NCBI GenBank assembly: GCA_050250695.1 | Contig: JBFWOE010000013.1 | Location: forward strand, 1 to 38,579 | DNA: 38,579 nt | Source of the DNA: Ga0077527 sp050250695 | GTDB lineage: Bacteria; Pseudomonadota; Gammaproteobacteria; Burkholderiales; SG8-41 | Direction of reading: 5' to 3' | Shown: positions 31,803 to 38,579 of the stretch, piece after piece | Position numbering within the stretch: the first letter of the stretch is position 1 | Layout: every line of letters starts with the position of its first letter | Notes under the pieces: model-generated | Databases searched by the model: none | What the model saw: only the letters and a program-made list of their open reading frames with translations | Told to the model about the DNA's origin: nothing | Translations under genes and position numbers: made by a program

Positions 31803-32499
31803 GTCTCACTTGTGGGCTGGATAACAGATTTTTGGCGGCATCGGCAAGTACGATGTTGCCGCTTTCCATGACATAACCCCGGTTGCAGGTTTCAAGCGCA
31901 AGTTTCGCATTTTGTTCGACCAGCAGCATGGTGACGCCTTCCGCGGCCACCGCACGCACGGTTTCGAATATTTTTCTCACCATCAGGGGCGCAAGTCCCA
32001 TGCTGGGCTCGTCAAGCAGCAGCATCCGCGGCCGGCACATCAGCGCCCGCGCAATGGCGAGCATTTGCTGTTCCCCCCCTGAGAGCGTGCCGGCGGCCTG
32101 CGTCCTGCGTTCTGCCAGCCGCGGGAACAACGCGTAGGCGCGTTCGAAATCCCTGGCAATCCCCACCGCATCGTTCCGGATATAAGCGCCCATTGCCAGA
32201 TTTTCAGCCACGGTCAGCCGGGGAAACATCCCGCGCCCTTCGGGTACCATCGCCAGTCCGCGCCGCACCAGATCATACGCCGGTTTGCCGGTCATATCGG
32301 CGCCATCATAGGTGATGCCGCCCGCCGCAGGACTGAGCAGTCCGGATATCGCCTTGAGCAGCGTGGTTTTGCCGGCACCGTTGGCACCGATCAGCGCAAC
32401 GACTTCTCCCCGGGCGATGTCCAGGTCCACGCCCTTGACGGCCCTGATGCCGCCGTATGAAACCTGCAGGTTCCGTACTGTAAGCATGTTGCCGGTCAT
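31783..32499 (-). CDS. livF: ABC transporter ATPase, LivF type
   Basis: The 238-residue ATPase starts at the ATG at 32499, which overlaps the livG stop by 4 nt; a second Met at 32487 is possible. Motifs are Walker A GANGAGKTTLLK, Q-loop region (LAMVPEGRGMFPRLTV), signature LSGGEQQMLAIARAL, Walker B MLLLDEPSMGLAP and switch region LLVEQNAKLAL. The PEGRGMFPRLTV stretch marks the LivF branch of branched-chain amino-acid importers. It pairs with LivG on the cytoplasmic side of LivHM. The last codons overlap the histidine kinase gene by 20 nt. Confidence 0.95.
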   Translation of the reverse strand: MTGNMLTVRNLQVSYGGIRAVKGVDLDIARGEVVALIGANGAGKTTLLKAISGLLSPAAGGITYDGADMTGKPAYDLVRRGLAMVPEGRGMFPRLTVAENLAMGAYIRNDAVGIARDFERAYALFPRLAERRTQAAGTLSGGEQQMLAIARALMCRPRMLLLDEPSMGLAPLMVRKIFETVRAVAAEGVTMLLVEQNAKLALETCNRGYVMESGNIVLADAAKNLLSSPQVRHAYLGE

Positions 32500-33275
32500 G
32501 GGACGCTGCCACCGAGATAAGCTTCGATGACTTTGGGGTCGCGTTGTACCGCAGCCGGCGAGCCTTCCGCAATCTTCTCGCCGTAATCGAGCACGGCTAC
32601 GTTGTGCGACAGACCCATCACCAGCTTCATGTCGTGCTCGATGAGCAGCACGGTGATGCCGTCGGCACAAACGCGTTCGATGAGTTTTTGCAGTGCGGCG
32701 GTTTCGGTGGCATTCATTCCGGCAGCGGGCTCGTCCAGCGCCAGCAGCAGCGGATCAGTAGCCAGCGCCCGCGCGATTTCCAGGCGACGCTGGTCGCCGT
32801 AGGGGAGGTCGCGGGCGACATCTCCGGCGCGCGCTGCCAGGGCGCAATAGTCAAGCAGTTCGTGCGCACGACGCACGATGGCGAGTTCTTCCATTTCCAC
32901 TTGTCGCGTGCGCAGCACCGCGCCGACCACGCCGGCACTTGAACGCAGATGTCGTCCGACCATGACGTTTTCCAGCGCAGTCATGCTGCCGAACAGGCGG
33001 ATGTTCTGGAAGGTGCGGGCAATGCCGTGGCGAGCCACATCGTGCGGTTTCAGCCCGTTGAGCGATGTGCCGTTGAAATTCAAAGTCCCTGCATCGGCCC
33101 GATAGAGTCCGGTCAGCACATTGAACAGTGTGGTCTTGCCGGCGCCGTTCGGGCCGATCAGGCCGAAAATCCCGCCGCGAGGCACGCTGATCGATACATC
33201 CGACAGCGCGGCCAGGCCGCCGAAATGCTTGGAGATGCCTGCGGCAACCAGCAGCGGGGCATTATCAGGCGCCAT
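32496..33275 (-). CDS. livG: ABC transporter ATPase, LivG type
   Basis: The 259-residue ATPase has Walker A GPNGAGKTTLFNVLTG, the LivG-type ARTFQNIRLFGSMTALENV, a degraded signature (LPYGDQRRLEIARAL, with YG in place of SG as is usual in LivG), Walker B LLLALDEPAAGMNATE and the switch LLIEHDMKLVMGLS. The MNATET stretch and C-terminal AYLGGS are typical of LivG. It overlaps livM by 11 nt and livF by 4 nt, so the four inner-membrane components are tightly coupled. Confidence 0.95.
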   Translation of the reverse strand: MAPDNAPLLVAAGISKHFGGLAALSDVSISVPRGGIFGLIGPNGAGKTTLFNVLTGLYRADAGTLNFNGTSLNGLKPHDVARHGIARTFQNIRLFGSMTALENVMVGRHLRSSAGVVGAVLRTRQVEMEELAIVRRAHELLDYCALAARAGDVARDLPYGDQRRLEIARALATDPLLLALDEPAAGMNATETAALQKLIERVCADGITVLLIEHDMKLVMGLSHNVAVLDYGEKIAEGSPAAVQRDPKVIEAYLGGSVP

Positions 33276-34389
33276 CAGCAGCCTTCGCGGGGTTTATGGA
33301 CGGTTTTGTGCGCCGCCGACGGGCCGGCAGGATGCCCGATGGCCGCAGCAGCATCATCAGCACCAGCGCCAGGCCGAACAGCAGCATGCGCAGGTCTGCC
33401 GGGTCGATGATGACCTCGCCCAGCCATCGTTGCTGCAACGGCCCGATATAGCGCAGCGCTTCCGGCAGCACCGTCAGCAGCACGGCGCCGATGACCACGC
33501 CCGCCACGTTACCCATGCCGCCGAGAACCACCATGCACAGCACCATGATCGAATCGATCAGGTGAAAACTTTCCGGGCTGACGAAGCCCTGGAATGATGC
33601 AAACAGCCCGCCCGCAACGCCGCCGAAGGTGGCGCCCATCGCGAACGCCAGCAGTTTCATGTTGCGGGTGTTGATGCCCATCGCCGACGCGGCAAGCTCG
33701 TCTTCCCGGATTGCGACCCAGGCGCGGCCGATGCGCGAGTTCTCAAGCCGCAGCGAGATGAAAACGGACAGTACCGCGCAGGCCAGAAACACGAAGTAGT
33801 AGCTGTGCACGGGGGTGAAGGTCAGGCCGAAAACCGTGTGCGTCTGCGACAGGGAGAATCCGCCGATCTGCAGCGGATCGATCAGCGTGATGCCCTGCGG
33901 TCCGTTGGTAATGTTGACCGGCCGGTTGAGATTGTTGAGCAGGACGCGGATGATTTCGCCGAAACCCAGGGTGACGATGGCCAGGTAATCGCCGCGCAGG
34001 CGCAGCGTCGGAGCGCCAAGCAGGATGCCGAAGATCGCAGCTACGCCCGCCCCCAGCGGGAGCAGCGCCAGGAACGGCCAGTGCAGCCCGAACTGCGGCG
34101 AGGCCAGCAGTGCGTAGCAGTAGGCGCCGACCGCGAAAAAAGCGATGTAACCCAGATCGAGCAGCCCGGCGAAGCCAACCACGATGTTCAGGCCGAGGGC
34201 GAGCATGATGAACAGCAGCGCCACGTCGGTGATGCGCACCCAGCTTCTTCCCAGTGCGGCCTCGATCAGGAACGGCGCGGCGAGCAGCAGCGCGCAGACC
34301 ATGAAAATGACTGCCCGGCGCAGGGCGGGATTTCTGGAAAAATCGGTCCAGTTCACTGGTGCGGGCGTCCCGTTTTCATGCGCGCTCAC
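33265..34389 (-). CDS. livM: Branched-chain amino-acid type ABC permease, LivM
   Basis: The 374-residue permease has about nine to ten hydrophobic segments. Family stretches are LGLNIVVGFAGLLDLGYIAFFAVGAY (in two pieces), LRGDYLAIVTLGFGEIIR, TNGPQGI and GRAWVAIREDELAASAMGIN, then MVVLGGMGNVAGVVIGA. The start is GTG at 34389, which overlaps the end of livH by 14 nt. The C-terminal tail is short and basic. Together with LivH it forms the transmembrane pore. The substrate may be a branched-chain amino acid, an amide or another small polar molecule; the family is broad. Confidence 0.95.
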   Translation of the reverse strand: MSAHENGTPAPVNWTDFSRNPALRRAVIFMVCALLLAAPFLIEAALGRSWVRITDVALLFIMLALGLNIVVGFAGLLDLGYIAFFAVGAYCYALLASPQFGLHWPFLALLPLGAGVAAIFGILLGAPTLRLRGDYLAIVTLGFGEIIRVLLNNLNRPVNITNGPQGITLIDPLQIGGFSLSQTHTVFGLTFTPVHSYYFVFLACAVLSVFISLRLENSRIGRAWVAIREDELAASAMGINTRNMKLLAFAMGATFGGVAGGLFASFQGFVSPESFHLIDSIMVLCMVVLGGMGNVAGVVIGAVLLTVLPEALRYIGPLQQRWLGEVIIDPADLRMLLFGLALVLMMLLRPSGILPARRRRTKPSINPAKAADGA

Positions 34390-35299
34390 CGGCGTGCCGG
34401 CCCATCAGCCCCGAGGGTTTCAGCACCAGCACCAGCACCAGCACCAGGAACGCGAAGATGTCGCGGTAGTTGCTGCCCAGCACGCCGCCGGTCAGGTCGC
34501 CGATGTATCCCGAAGCCAGGCTTTCGATGACGCCCAGCAGCAGGCCGCCGAGCATGGCGCCGGCGACGTTGCCGATGCCGCCGAGCACGGCTGCGGTGAA
34601 GGCTTTCAGCCCGAGCATGAAGCCCATGAAATAGTGGCCGAGCCCGTAATAAAGCACGACCATCAGGCCAGCGACGGCGCCGATCGCCGAGCCGAGGACA
34701 AACGTAAATGCGATCACGGTGTTGGTATTGACGCCCATCAGGCCCGCGACTTCGGGATTCTGTTCGGTGGCGCGCATGGCCCGCCCCATGCGGCTGGAAT
34801 GGATGAACCACAACAAGCAGGCCATGATGGCGCAGGCGAGTGCGAAAATTGCTGCCTGCAGGCCGGTCAGCTGCGCGCCGAACATGGTGATGCGGGTGGT
34901 GCCGATGATCTCGGGCATGGCAATGTACTGTTTTCCCCAGACCAGCGCGGCCGAATACTGCAGCAGTATCGATATGCCGATCGCGGTGATCAACGGGGCC
35001 AGGCGCGGCGCGCGTCGCAGCGGCCGGTAGGCAACGCGTTCGATCGAAACACCGAGGCTGACGCAGACGAGGACTGCCGCTCCTCCGGCAAGCAGCAGCA
35101 CAAGCGGCACCGGCAGCCCGGCCGCGGCCAGCATTTGCGCGACCGTCAGCGAAACCAGCGCACCGATCATGGTGATGTCGCCGTGCGCGAAGTTGATCAG
35201 CCCGAGTATGCCGTAGACCATGGTGTAGCCAAGCGCCACCAGCGCGTAGATGCTCCCCAGCACCAGGCCGTTTACGAGTTGTTGTGCGAAAATTTCCAT
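34376..35299 (-). CDS. livH: Branched-chain amino-acid type ABC permease, LivH
   Basis: The 307-residue permease begins at the ATG at 35299, giving the family start MEIFAQQLVNGLVLGSIYAL. Other marks are LGYTMVYGILGLINFAHGDI, the EAA-like loop GRAMRATEQNPEVAGLMGVN, and FTAAVLGGIGNVAGAMLGG. In-frame codons upstream run through the hairpin at 35312-35338 and into livJ and are not coding. Eight or so membrane helices are expected. Its Shine-Dalgarno is weak, so expression may be lower than that of livJ. Confidence 0.95.
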   Translation of the reverse strand: MEIFAQQLVNGLVLGSIYALVALGYTMVYGILGLINFAHGDITMIGALVSLTVAQMLAAAGLPVPLVLLLAGGAAVLVCVSLGVSIERVAYRPLRRAPRLAPLITAIGISILLQYSAALVWGKQYIAMPEIIGTTRITMFGAQLTGLQAAIFALACAIMACLLWFIHSSRMGRAMRATEQNPEVAGLMGVNTNTVIAFTFVLGSAIGAVAGLMVVLYYGLGHYFMGFMLGLKAFTAAVLGGIGNVAGAMLGGLLLGVIESLASGYIGDLTGGVLGSNYRDIFAFLVLVLVLVLKPSGLMGRHAGERA

Positions 35300-35311
35300 C
35301 GCCAGAGACGG

Positions 35312-35338
35312 CAACGGCACCCGGAGGGGGTGCCGTTG
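35312..35338 (-). other. Strong intercistronic stem-loop between livJ and livH
   Basis: CAACGGCACCC and GGGTGCCGTTG form a perfect 11-bp stem with a 5-nt loop (CCUCC in the mRNA). It lies 16 nt after the livJ stop codon and 12 nt before the livH start. No T run follows, so it is probably not an intrinsic terminator. Similar hairpins after binding-protein genes (as after malE in E. coli) protect the upstream mRNA and let the binding protein be made in excess over the membrane parts. Confidence 0.75.
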
Positions 35339-35354
35339 ACGGTCGACTGAGGAG

Positions 35355-36569
35355 TTACTTGGCCGGCGCCGCGGCGGCGCCGGCGTCGGGTTTGACGATT
35401 TCAAGCGGCTCCCACTTGCCGCCCTTGACCACGTAGATGGTGATCGGGCCGTTCCTGAGATCGCCTTTTTCGTCAAAGGCGATGGGACCGATGACACCCT
35501 GGTGGCTGGTCTTGCCGATTTCCGGCAGGAATTTTGCGGGATCGGCGGAACCGGCGCGTTTCATGGCTTCGATGAATACGAACACGGCGTCATAACCCAT
35601 GGGGGCGAACAATTCGACTTCCTGGTTGAACTTCGCCTTGTATTTCTCGAGGAACGCCTTGCCGCCGGGCATCTGGTCCTTGGGCAGCCCGGGGATCGAT
35701 GCCATCGCGCCTTCGGAAGCATCACCGGCCAGCTTGATGAAATTCGGCGTCTGCATGCCGTCACCGCCGATGAACCTGGCCTTGATGCCGAGTTCCTTCA
35801 TCTGCTTGACCATGGGCGCCGCCTGCGGATCAATGCCGCCGAACATGATCAGGTCGGGATTTTTGCCCTTGATCCTGGTCAGGATGGCCTTGAAATCAGT
35901 ATCCTTGTCGGTGGTGTGCTCACGGGCGATGATGTTGGCCCCTAGGGTTTTGACGGTGGCCGCAAAATTGTCGGCAAGTCCCTGGCCGTAGGCCGTGCTG
36001 TCGTCGATGACGGCAACATTCCTGGATTTCAGCGTGCCGACCGCAAAACGGGCCAGCGTGGGGCCCTGCTGGCCGTCGTGCGCAACCACGCGGAACGTGG
36101 TCTTGAATCCTTTCAGCGTGTAGTCCGGATTGGTGGAGGACGGCGAAATCTGCGGCACGCCGCCGTCCGCATAAATTTTCGAGGCCGGTATCGATGCACC
36201 CGAATTGAAGTGGCCGACCACGGCGGCGACTTTGGCATCGACCAGTTTTTGCGCGACGGTCGTGGCCTTGGTCGGATTGGCCTCATCGTCTTCGGCCACC
36301 AGTTCAAGTTTCACTTTTTTGCCGCCGATTTCGACTCCCGTGGCATTGAGATCCTCTACCGCAAGCTGTACGCCGTTGCGGATGTCGATGCCGATGTGCG
36401 CCTGCGGGCCGGTCAGCGGAGAAGCAGAACCGATTTTCACGGTCAGCACATCGGGCGGCTTCGGCGCTCCCGCTTTGGGCGCGGGCTTCGGCGTTTCCTG
36501 GCCGCAAGCCGTCATCAGTGCCGCGGCAAGCAGTGCCGCAGCGGCGTGGCGTAGGGTATGCATGGGCAT
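35355..36569 (-). CDS. livJ: Branched-chain amino-acid type ABC substrate-binding lipoprotein
   Basis: The 404-residue protein starts at the ATG at 36569, which follows GGAG by 5 nt. The leader ends in LAAALMTAC, so Cys22 is a probable lipidation site, followed by a Lys/Pro linker (QETPKPAPKAGAPKPPD). The periplasmic type I binding-protein domain has IGSASPLTGPQAHIGIDIRNG, VVGHFNSGASIPASKIYADGG in two pieces, FRVVAHDGQQGP, VIDDSTAYGQGLADNF and IMFGGIDPQAAP. This is the Leu/Ile/Val-binding family. Lipidation is less usual than a soluble form in E. coli. A near-consensus promoter lies 100 nt upstream and a strong hairpin follows. Symbol livJ is by position; livK would be equally valid. Confidence 0.92.
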   Translation of the reverse strand: MPMHTLRHAAAALLAAALMTACGQETPKPAPKAGAPKPPDVLTVKIGSASPLTGPQAHIGIDIRNGVQLAVEDLNATGVEIGGKKVKLELVAEDDEANPTKATTVAQKLVDAKVAAVVGHFNSGASIPASKIYADGGVPQISPSSTNPDYTLKGFKTTFRVVAHDGQQGPTLARFAVGTLKSRNVAVIDDSTAYGQGLADNFAATVKTLGANIIAREHTTDKDTDFKAILTRIKGKNPDLIMFGGIDPQAAPMVKQMKELGIKARFIGGDGMQTPNFIKLAGDASEGAMASIPGLPKDQMPGGKAFLEKYKAKFNQEVELFAPMGYDAVFVFIEAMKRAGSADPAKFLPEIGKTSHQGVIGPIAFDEKGDLRNGPITIYVVKGGKWEPLEIVKPDAGAAAAPAK

Positions 36570-36668
36570 GATGGCTCCAGTGTAATGATTCGGTTCGATG
36601 AACAATCCGGGGCGGCAGTCGACGGCAGGTTTTGTGTTTAACTTGTTGTTACTGAAAGGGATTTATCG

Positions 36669-36697
36669 ATTATCCGAGGGGGGCGGCACAATGTCAA
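36669..36697 (-). promoter_or_regulatory. Near-consensus sigma-70 promoter of the livJHMGF-kinase operon
   Basis: On the minus strand TTGACA (36697-36692) and GATAAT (36674-36669) are separated by exactly 17 bp, giving 6/6 and 5/6 matches. The start point near 36662 gives a leader of about 93 nt before livJ. No other start signal is needed for the seven genes to 28036. Confidence 0.85.
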
Positions 36698-36723
36698 TTT
36701 CATTGCCGGCGCAATGGCATAAC

Positions 36724-36748
36724 AAAAAAGCCGGCGGGTGCCGGCTTT
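36724..36748 (-). terminator. Rho-independent terminator after the cytochrome c gene
   Basis: On the minus strand AAAGCCGGC-ACCC-GCCGGCTTT is a 9-bp stem with a 4-nt loop, and its 3' arm runs into three further T (six T in a row). It lies 22 nt after the cytochrome stop and separates that gene from the liv promoter region. Confidence 0.92.
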
Positions 36749-36770
36749 GGTGACAAACAGGGAGTACAGG

Positions 36771-37079
36771 TTATTTCCGCGACAGCACCCACTGTGCGAG
36801 CGTCTTGATGTCGCTTTCCTTGACATGCGCATTGGGCGGCATCGGAATGGTTCCCCACACTCCGGAACCGCCGGATTTTATTTTTTGTGCGAGCCTTGCT
36901 TCGGCGCCTTTGTCATTTTTATATTTTGCGGCGATTTCCTTGAAACCGGGGCCGATGAGTTTTTTGTCGAGTGCATGACAGGTCATGCAGCCGCTGGACT
37001 GCGCGAGTTTGTCCGAGGCAACAGCGCCGCCGGCAGCGAGCACGCCTGCAGTGGCCATCGCGACCAGTATCAGTTTCAT
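36771..37079 (-). CDS. Small periplasmic cytochrome c (c551/c552-like)
   Basis: The 102-residue protein has a signal peptide (about residues 1-22, ending AVAS). The haem site is CMTCH (Cys31, Cys34, His35) and Met80 in GTIPMPPN is the probable sixth ligand. The C-terminal helix is IKTLAQWVLSRK. Size and the WGTIPMPPN stretch fit class I cytochromes c of the c551/c552 group, periplasmic electron carriers to a terminal oxidase or reductase. AAGGAG lies 8 nt before the ATG. It is a single-gene unit with its own promoter and terminator. Confidence 0.95.
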   Translation of the reverse strand: MKLILVAMATAGVLAAGGAVASDKLAQSSGCMTCHALDKKLIGPGFKEIAAKYKNDKGAEARLAQKIKSGGSGVWGTIPMPPNAHVKESDIKTLAQWVLSRK

Positions 37080-37118
37080 GACTACTACTCCTTGAGTGGG
37101 CGAATCGAAAGAGCCGCG

Positions 37119-37147
37119 ATTGTAGCCGAAGCCGATTTGGATCTGAA
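37119..37147 (-). promoter_or_regulatory. Candidate promoter of the cytochrome c gene
   Basis: On the minus strand TTCAGA (37147-37142) and TACAAT (37124-37119) are 17 bp apart. Transcription would begin about 33 nt before the cytochrome ATG, leaving room for the AAGGAG ribosome site. Confidence 0.55.
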
Positions 37148-37438
37148 GACAAGCGAGCGCATTTGTCCGGGGCAGTCCCTGGTCCCCGAAGGCCCGAAGC
37201 GGGTTGTTGCAGAAACGCCGGTGACGTGCAGAGGAATTATTTAATTATTTGTTTTGCTTGATATTTTTTAGTTGATGCCGGATGCCCGGCAGCAGGCTTC
37301 GTCAACCGTGAACAACGGAAGCGAGATGCCGGCTCGCACGCTATCGCGTTGATGACAGGGCTCGCGGCAGCAAAACTGCAGTGCCGGCCGGGTTAATGGA
37401 TGATGACCGGTGCACTGCGAGCGTAACGCGGGCCTGGA
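37148..37438. other. Intergenic region without a convincing gene
   Basis: Between the cytochrome promoter and the peptidase stop, both strands lack a plausible gene. The notable part is a very AT-rich tract at about 37236-37273 in otherwise GC-rich DNA, which may bind a nucleoid protein or widen promoter opening for the cytochrome gene. Small dyads (GCCGG-ATGC-CCGGC near 37276) occur. I see no terminator with a T run for the peptidase gene. Confidence 0.4.
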
Positions 37439-38383
37439 TCAGGGAGAGGCCGTGATGGTTTCCAGCGTTTCCCGGTAATGCGCAGCCCGCGCCCCGCCCA
37501 GCGCCACCGCCCGGCGGGCCGCGATCAAGGCCTCGTTCCTGCGGCCGAGTTCGAATTGCACCTGGGCAAGATTGTTCCAGCCGTCGCCGTTGCGTGGATG
37601 ATCGATGGTGGCCCGGCGATAGGCGGCTTCTGCCGCGGCGAGATCTCCCTGGACGTACGCGGCATTACCGATGCCGATGCGCGCCACCGGATTCGCCGGC
37701 CAGCGCTCCAGCGCCGCGGCATAGGCCGGTTGCGCGTCCGTCGCGGAGATGCGTTCGAGCGCGGCCACTGCAGCGACATAATCGCCCTCGATGGCGGTTT
37801 CCGGCAGGCGCCGGGGCGGCAGTGCGACCATGCTCCAGTGCCCGCCGCGCGCCCATGTGCGCTCGAAGGTGGAAAACGTCATGGTCAGGCGGCGGGTGAC
37901 GCCGGAGCGCAGGACGATTTCTTCACGTTCGCGGTCATAACCGACAACTACCGCGTAATGCCAGAGCGGTGCTAAGTTGAAAGCGAGGTTCTGCAGCACG
38001 ATGACCGGGTTTCCGGCGGCAACTTCGATCAATACGTTTTCGAGGCGTGGTGCCACCTGGTAAGCCACCCGGTGGTGGCGCCGTGTGGCGGCAAGCATCT
38101 CGGTCTGCAGTGAGCCCTCGCGTCCGGGCAGATAAACCTGCGGCATCAGCGTTTCGGGTGAAGCCGCTACTCCGCTGTAGGCCAGCACGGTGGCGAGCGC
38201 AGCCGGACCGCACTGAAATTCTTTCTGCGGAAAAAACGGCACCGCGGCGAGTTCGGCCTGCGTTGCCAGTCCGGCCGGCGCCTGCATCCGCAGCGCGCCG
38301 GTCTGCGGTGCGGCGCAACCGGCGAACAGGAGGATGGACAAAAGGGCCGCAGCGGTGACTGCGGCCCTGATGCGCGCGGTCAC
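37439..38383 (-). CDS. C39-like cysteine peptidase lipoprotein with TPRs (PA2778 family)
   Basis: The 314-residue protein starts at GTG 38383. A lipobox (LLFAGC, Cys23) ends the leader. A papain-like C39-type domain follows, with Cys58 in EFQCGPAALATVLAYSG and His142 in LAPLWHYAVVVGYD. Residues 220-305 form tetratricopeptide repeats (NPVARIGIGNAAYVQGDLAA, NGDGWNNLAQVQFELGRRN). Proteins of this build are called PA2778-family cysteine peptidases and nearly always sit beside a PA2779-like small membrane protein, as here. Bacteriocin-type C39 peptidases cut leader peptides; no such substrate is seen, and the true role is unknown. The start lies 3 nt after the upstream stop, so the pair is coupled. 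Confidence 0.88.
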   Translation of the reverse strand: MTARIRAAVTAAALLSILLFAGCAAPQTGALRMQAPAGLATQAELAAVPFFPQKEFQCGPAALATVLAYSGVAASPETLMPQVYLPGREGSLQTEMLAATRRHHRVAYQVAPRLENVLIEVAAGNPVIVLQNLAFNLAPLWHYAVVVGYDREREEIVLRSGVTRRLTMTFSTFERTWARGGHWSMVALPPRRLPETAIEGDYVAAVAALERISATDAQPAYAAALERWPANPVARIGIGNAAYVQGDLAAAEAAYRRATIDHPRNGDGWNNLAQVQFELGRRNEALIAARRAVALGGARAAHYRETLETITASP

Positions 38384-38386
38384 GGC

Positions 38387-38579
38387 TCAGCGGACGGATC
38401 GCGTAAACGGAAAGACCTTGGTCAGGCCGAGTATGTCGGTGACCAGCAGGATGATGAATACCGCGAACAGCACGCCGAGAATGCCCCCGCCGGCAGGCAT
38501 CCGGTCGATGCGCCCGGCCAGTTTGCCGACTTCCTCATCCGTCATCGCATCCACTCGGTCGCGCACGGAGTTCGCGTCG
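38387..38579 (-). CDS. PA2779-family protein, C-terminal part
   Basis: Only the last 63 residues are visible; the gene continues beyond the window edge. The fragment reads through DRVDAMTDEEVGKLAGRID and PAGGG, a single hydrophobic helix (ILGVLFAVFIILLVTDILG), and ends TKVFPFTRSVR. This pattern of an RID..PAGG turn, one membrane helix and TDxxGxTxVFPF is that of PA2779-family proteins, which pair with the PA2778-type peptidase found 3 nt downstream. The function is not known; the helix suggests membrane anchoring close to the lipoprotein peptidase. Confidence 0.85.
   Translation of the reverse strand, partial: DANSVRDRVDAMTDEEVGKLAGRIDRMPAGGGILGVLFAVFIILLVTDILGLTKVFPFTRSVR

Noticed and set aside
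1..38579. CRISPR arrays, tRNA/rRNA genes, insertion sequences, prophage or restriction/defence genes
   Set aside because: No spaced direct-repeat array, cloverleaf, transposase or defence-type domain was recognised on either strand.

Overview
The window is GC-rich, gene-dense chromosomal DNA that most resembles a betaproteobacterium (Rhodocyclales/Burkholderiales/Nitrosomonadales grade). The assignment rests on gene order and protein type, not on a search: lptD-surA-pdxA-rsmA, amgK-murU, pepP-ubiH, dusB-fis, purH-purD-hemF and a thiD-thiE-hemL chain. No rRNA, tRNA, CRISPR array, insertion sequence or phage gene was seen. Most of the window is core housekeeping; the accessory-looking parts are the two ends and the livJHMGF-kinase block.

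Region by region. (1) 1-3883, plus strand: the end of a biotin carboxylase, the separate beta and alpha subunits of an NDP-forming acyl-CoA ligase, and an iron-alcohol-dehydrogenase fold protein that has lost its metal ligands. Together they look like a cassette that activates an acid to its CoA ester, with a carboxylation step. (2) 3967-8189, plus strand: small, mostly independent genes for a periplasmic glutaredoxin, several exported or small proteins of unknown role, an FlK-type thioesterase, a DUF3147 membrane protein, a phosphonatase-like HAD hydrolase and an exported protein with a possible permuted papain-like fold. (3) 8196-11778, minus strand: a pseudouridine synthase, then thiD-thiE-hemL with 4-nt overlaps. 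(4) 11853-12462, plus strand: rubredoxin and Ni-type glyoxalase I. (5) 12480-17976, minus strand: lptD-surA-pdxA-rsmA. (6) 18035-28027, plus strand: amgK-murU (peptidoglycan recycling), an unknown gene, pepP-ubiH, dusB-fis, purH-purD and hemF. (7) 28036-36569, minus strand: a branched-chain amino-acid type ABC transporter operon, livJ-livH-livM-livG-livF, running by overlapping genes into a membrane histidine kinase and a Ser/Thr kinase carrying two receiver domains. (8) 36771-38579, minus strand: a small cytochrome c, then a C39-like lipoprotein peptidase with TPRs and the end of its usual PA2779-type partner.

The most unusual unit is the seven-gene block in region 7. A near-consensus sigma-70 promoter (36669-36697) precedes a lipoprotein-type binding protein, and an 11-bp intercistronic hairpin separates it from the permeases and ATPases. 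Every later junction overlaps by 4 to 20 nt, down to the histidine kinase and the Ser/Thr kinase-receiver chimera. This arrangement suggests a nutrient transporter made together with a phosphorelay that can address both His/Asp and Ser/Thr phosphorylation. The role is inferred from layout only.

Start codons were chosen from family N-termini, signal peptides and Shine-Dalgarno spacing. Several genes use GTG (thiE, dusB, livM, the C39-like peptidase) or TTG (pdxA, amgK).
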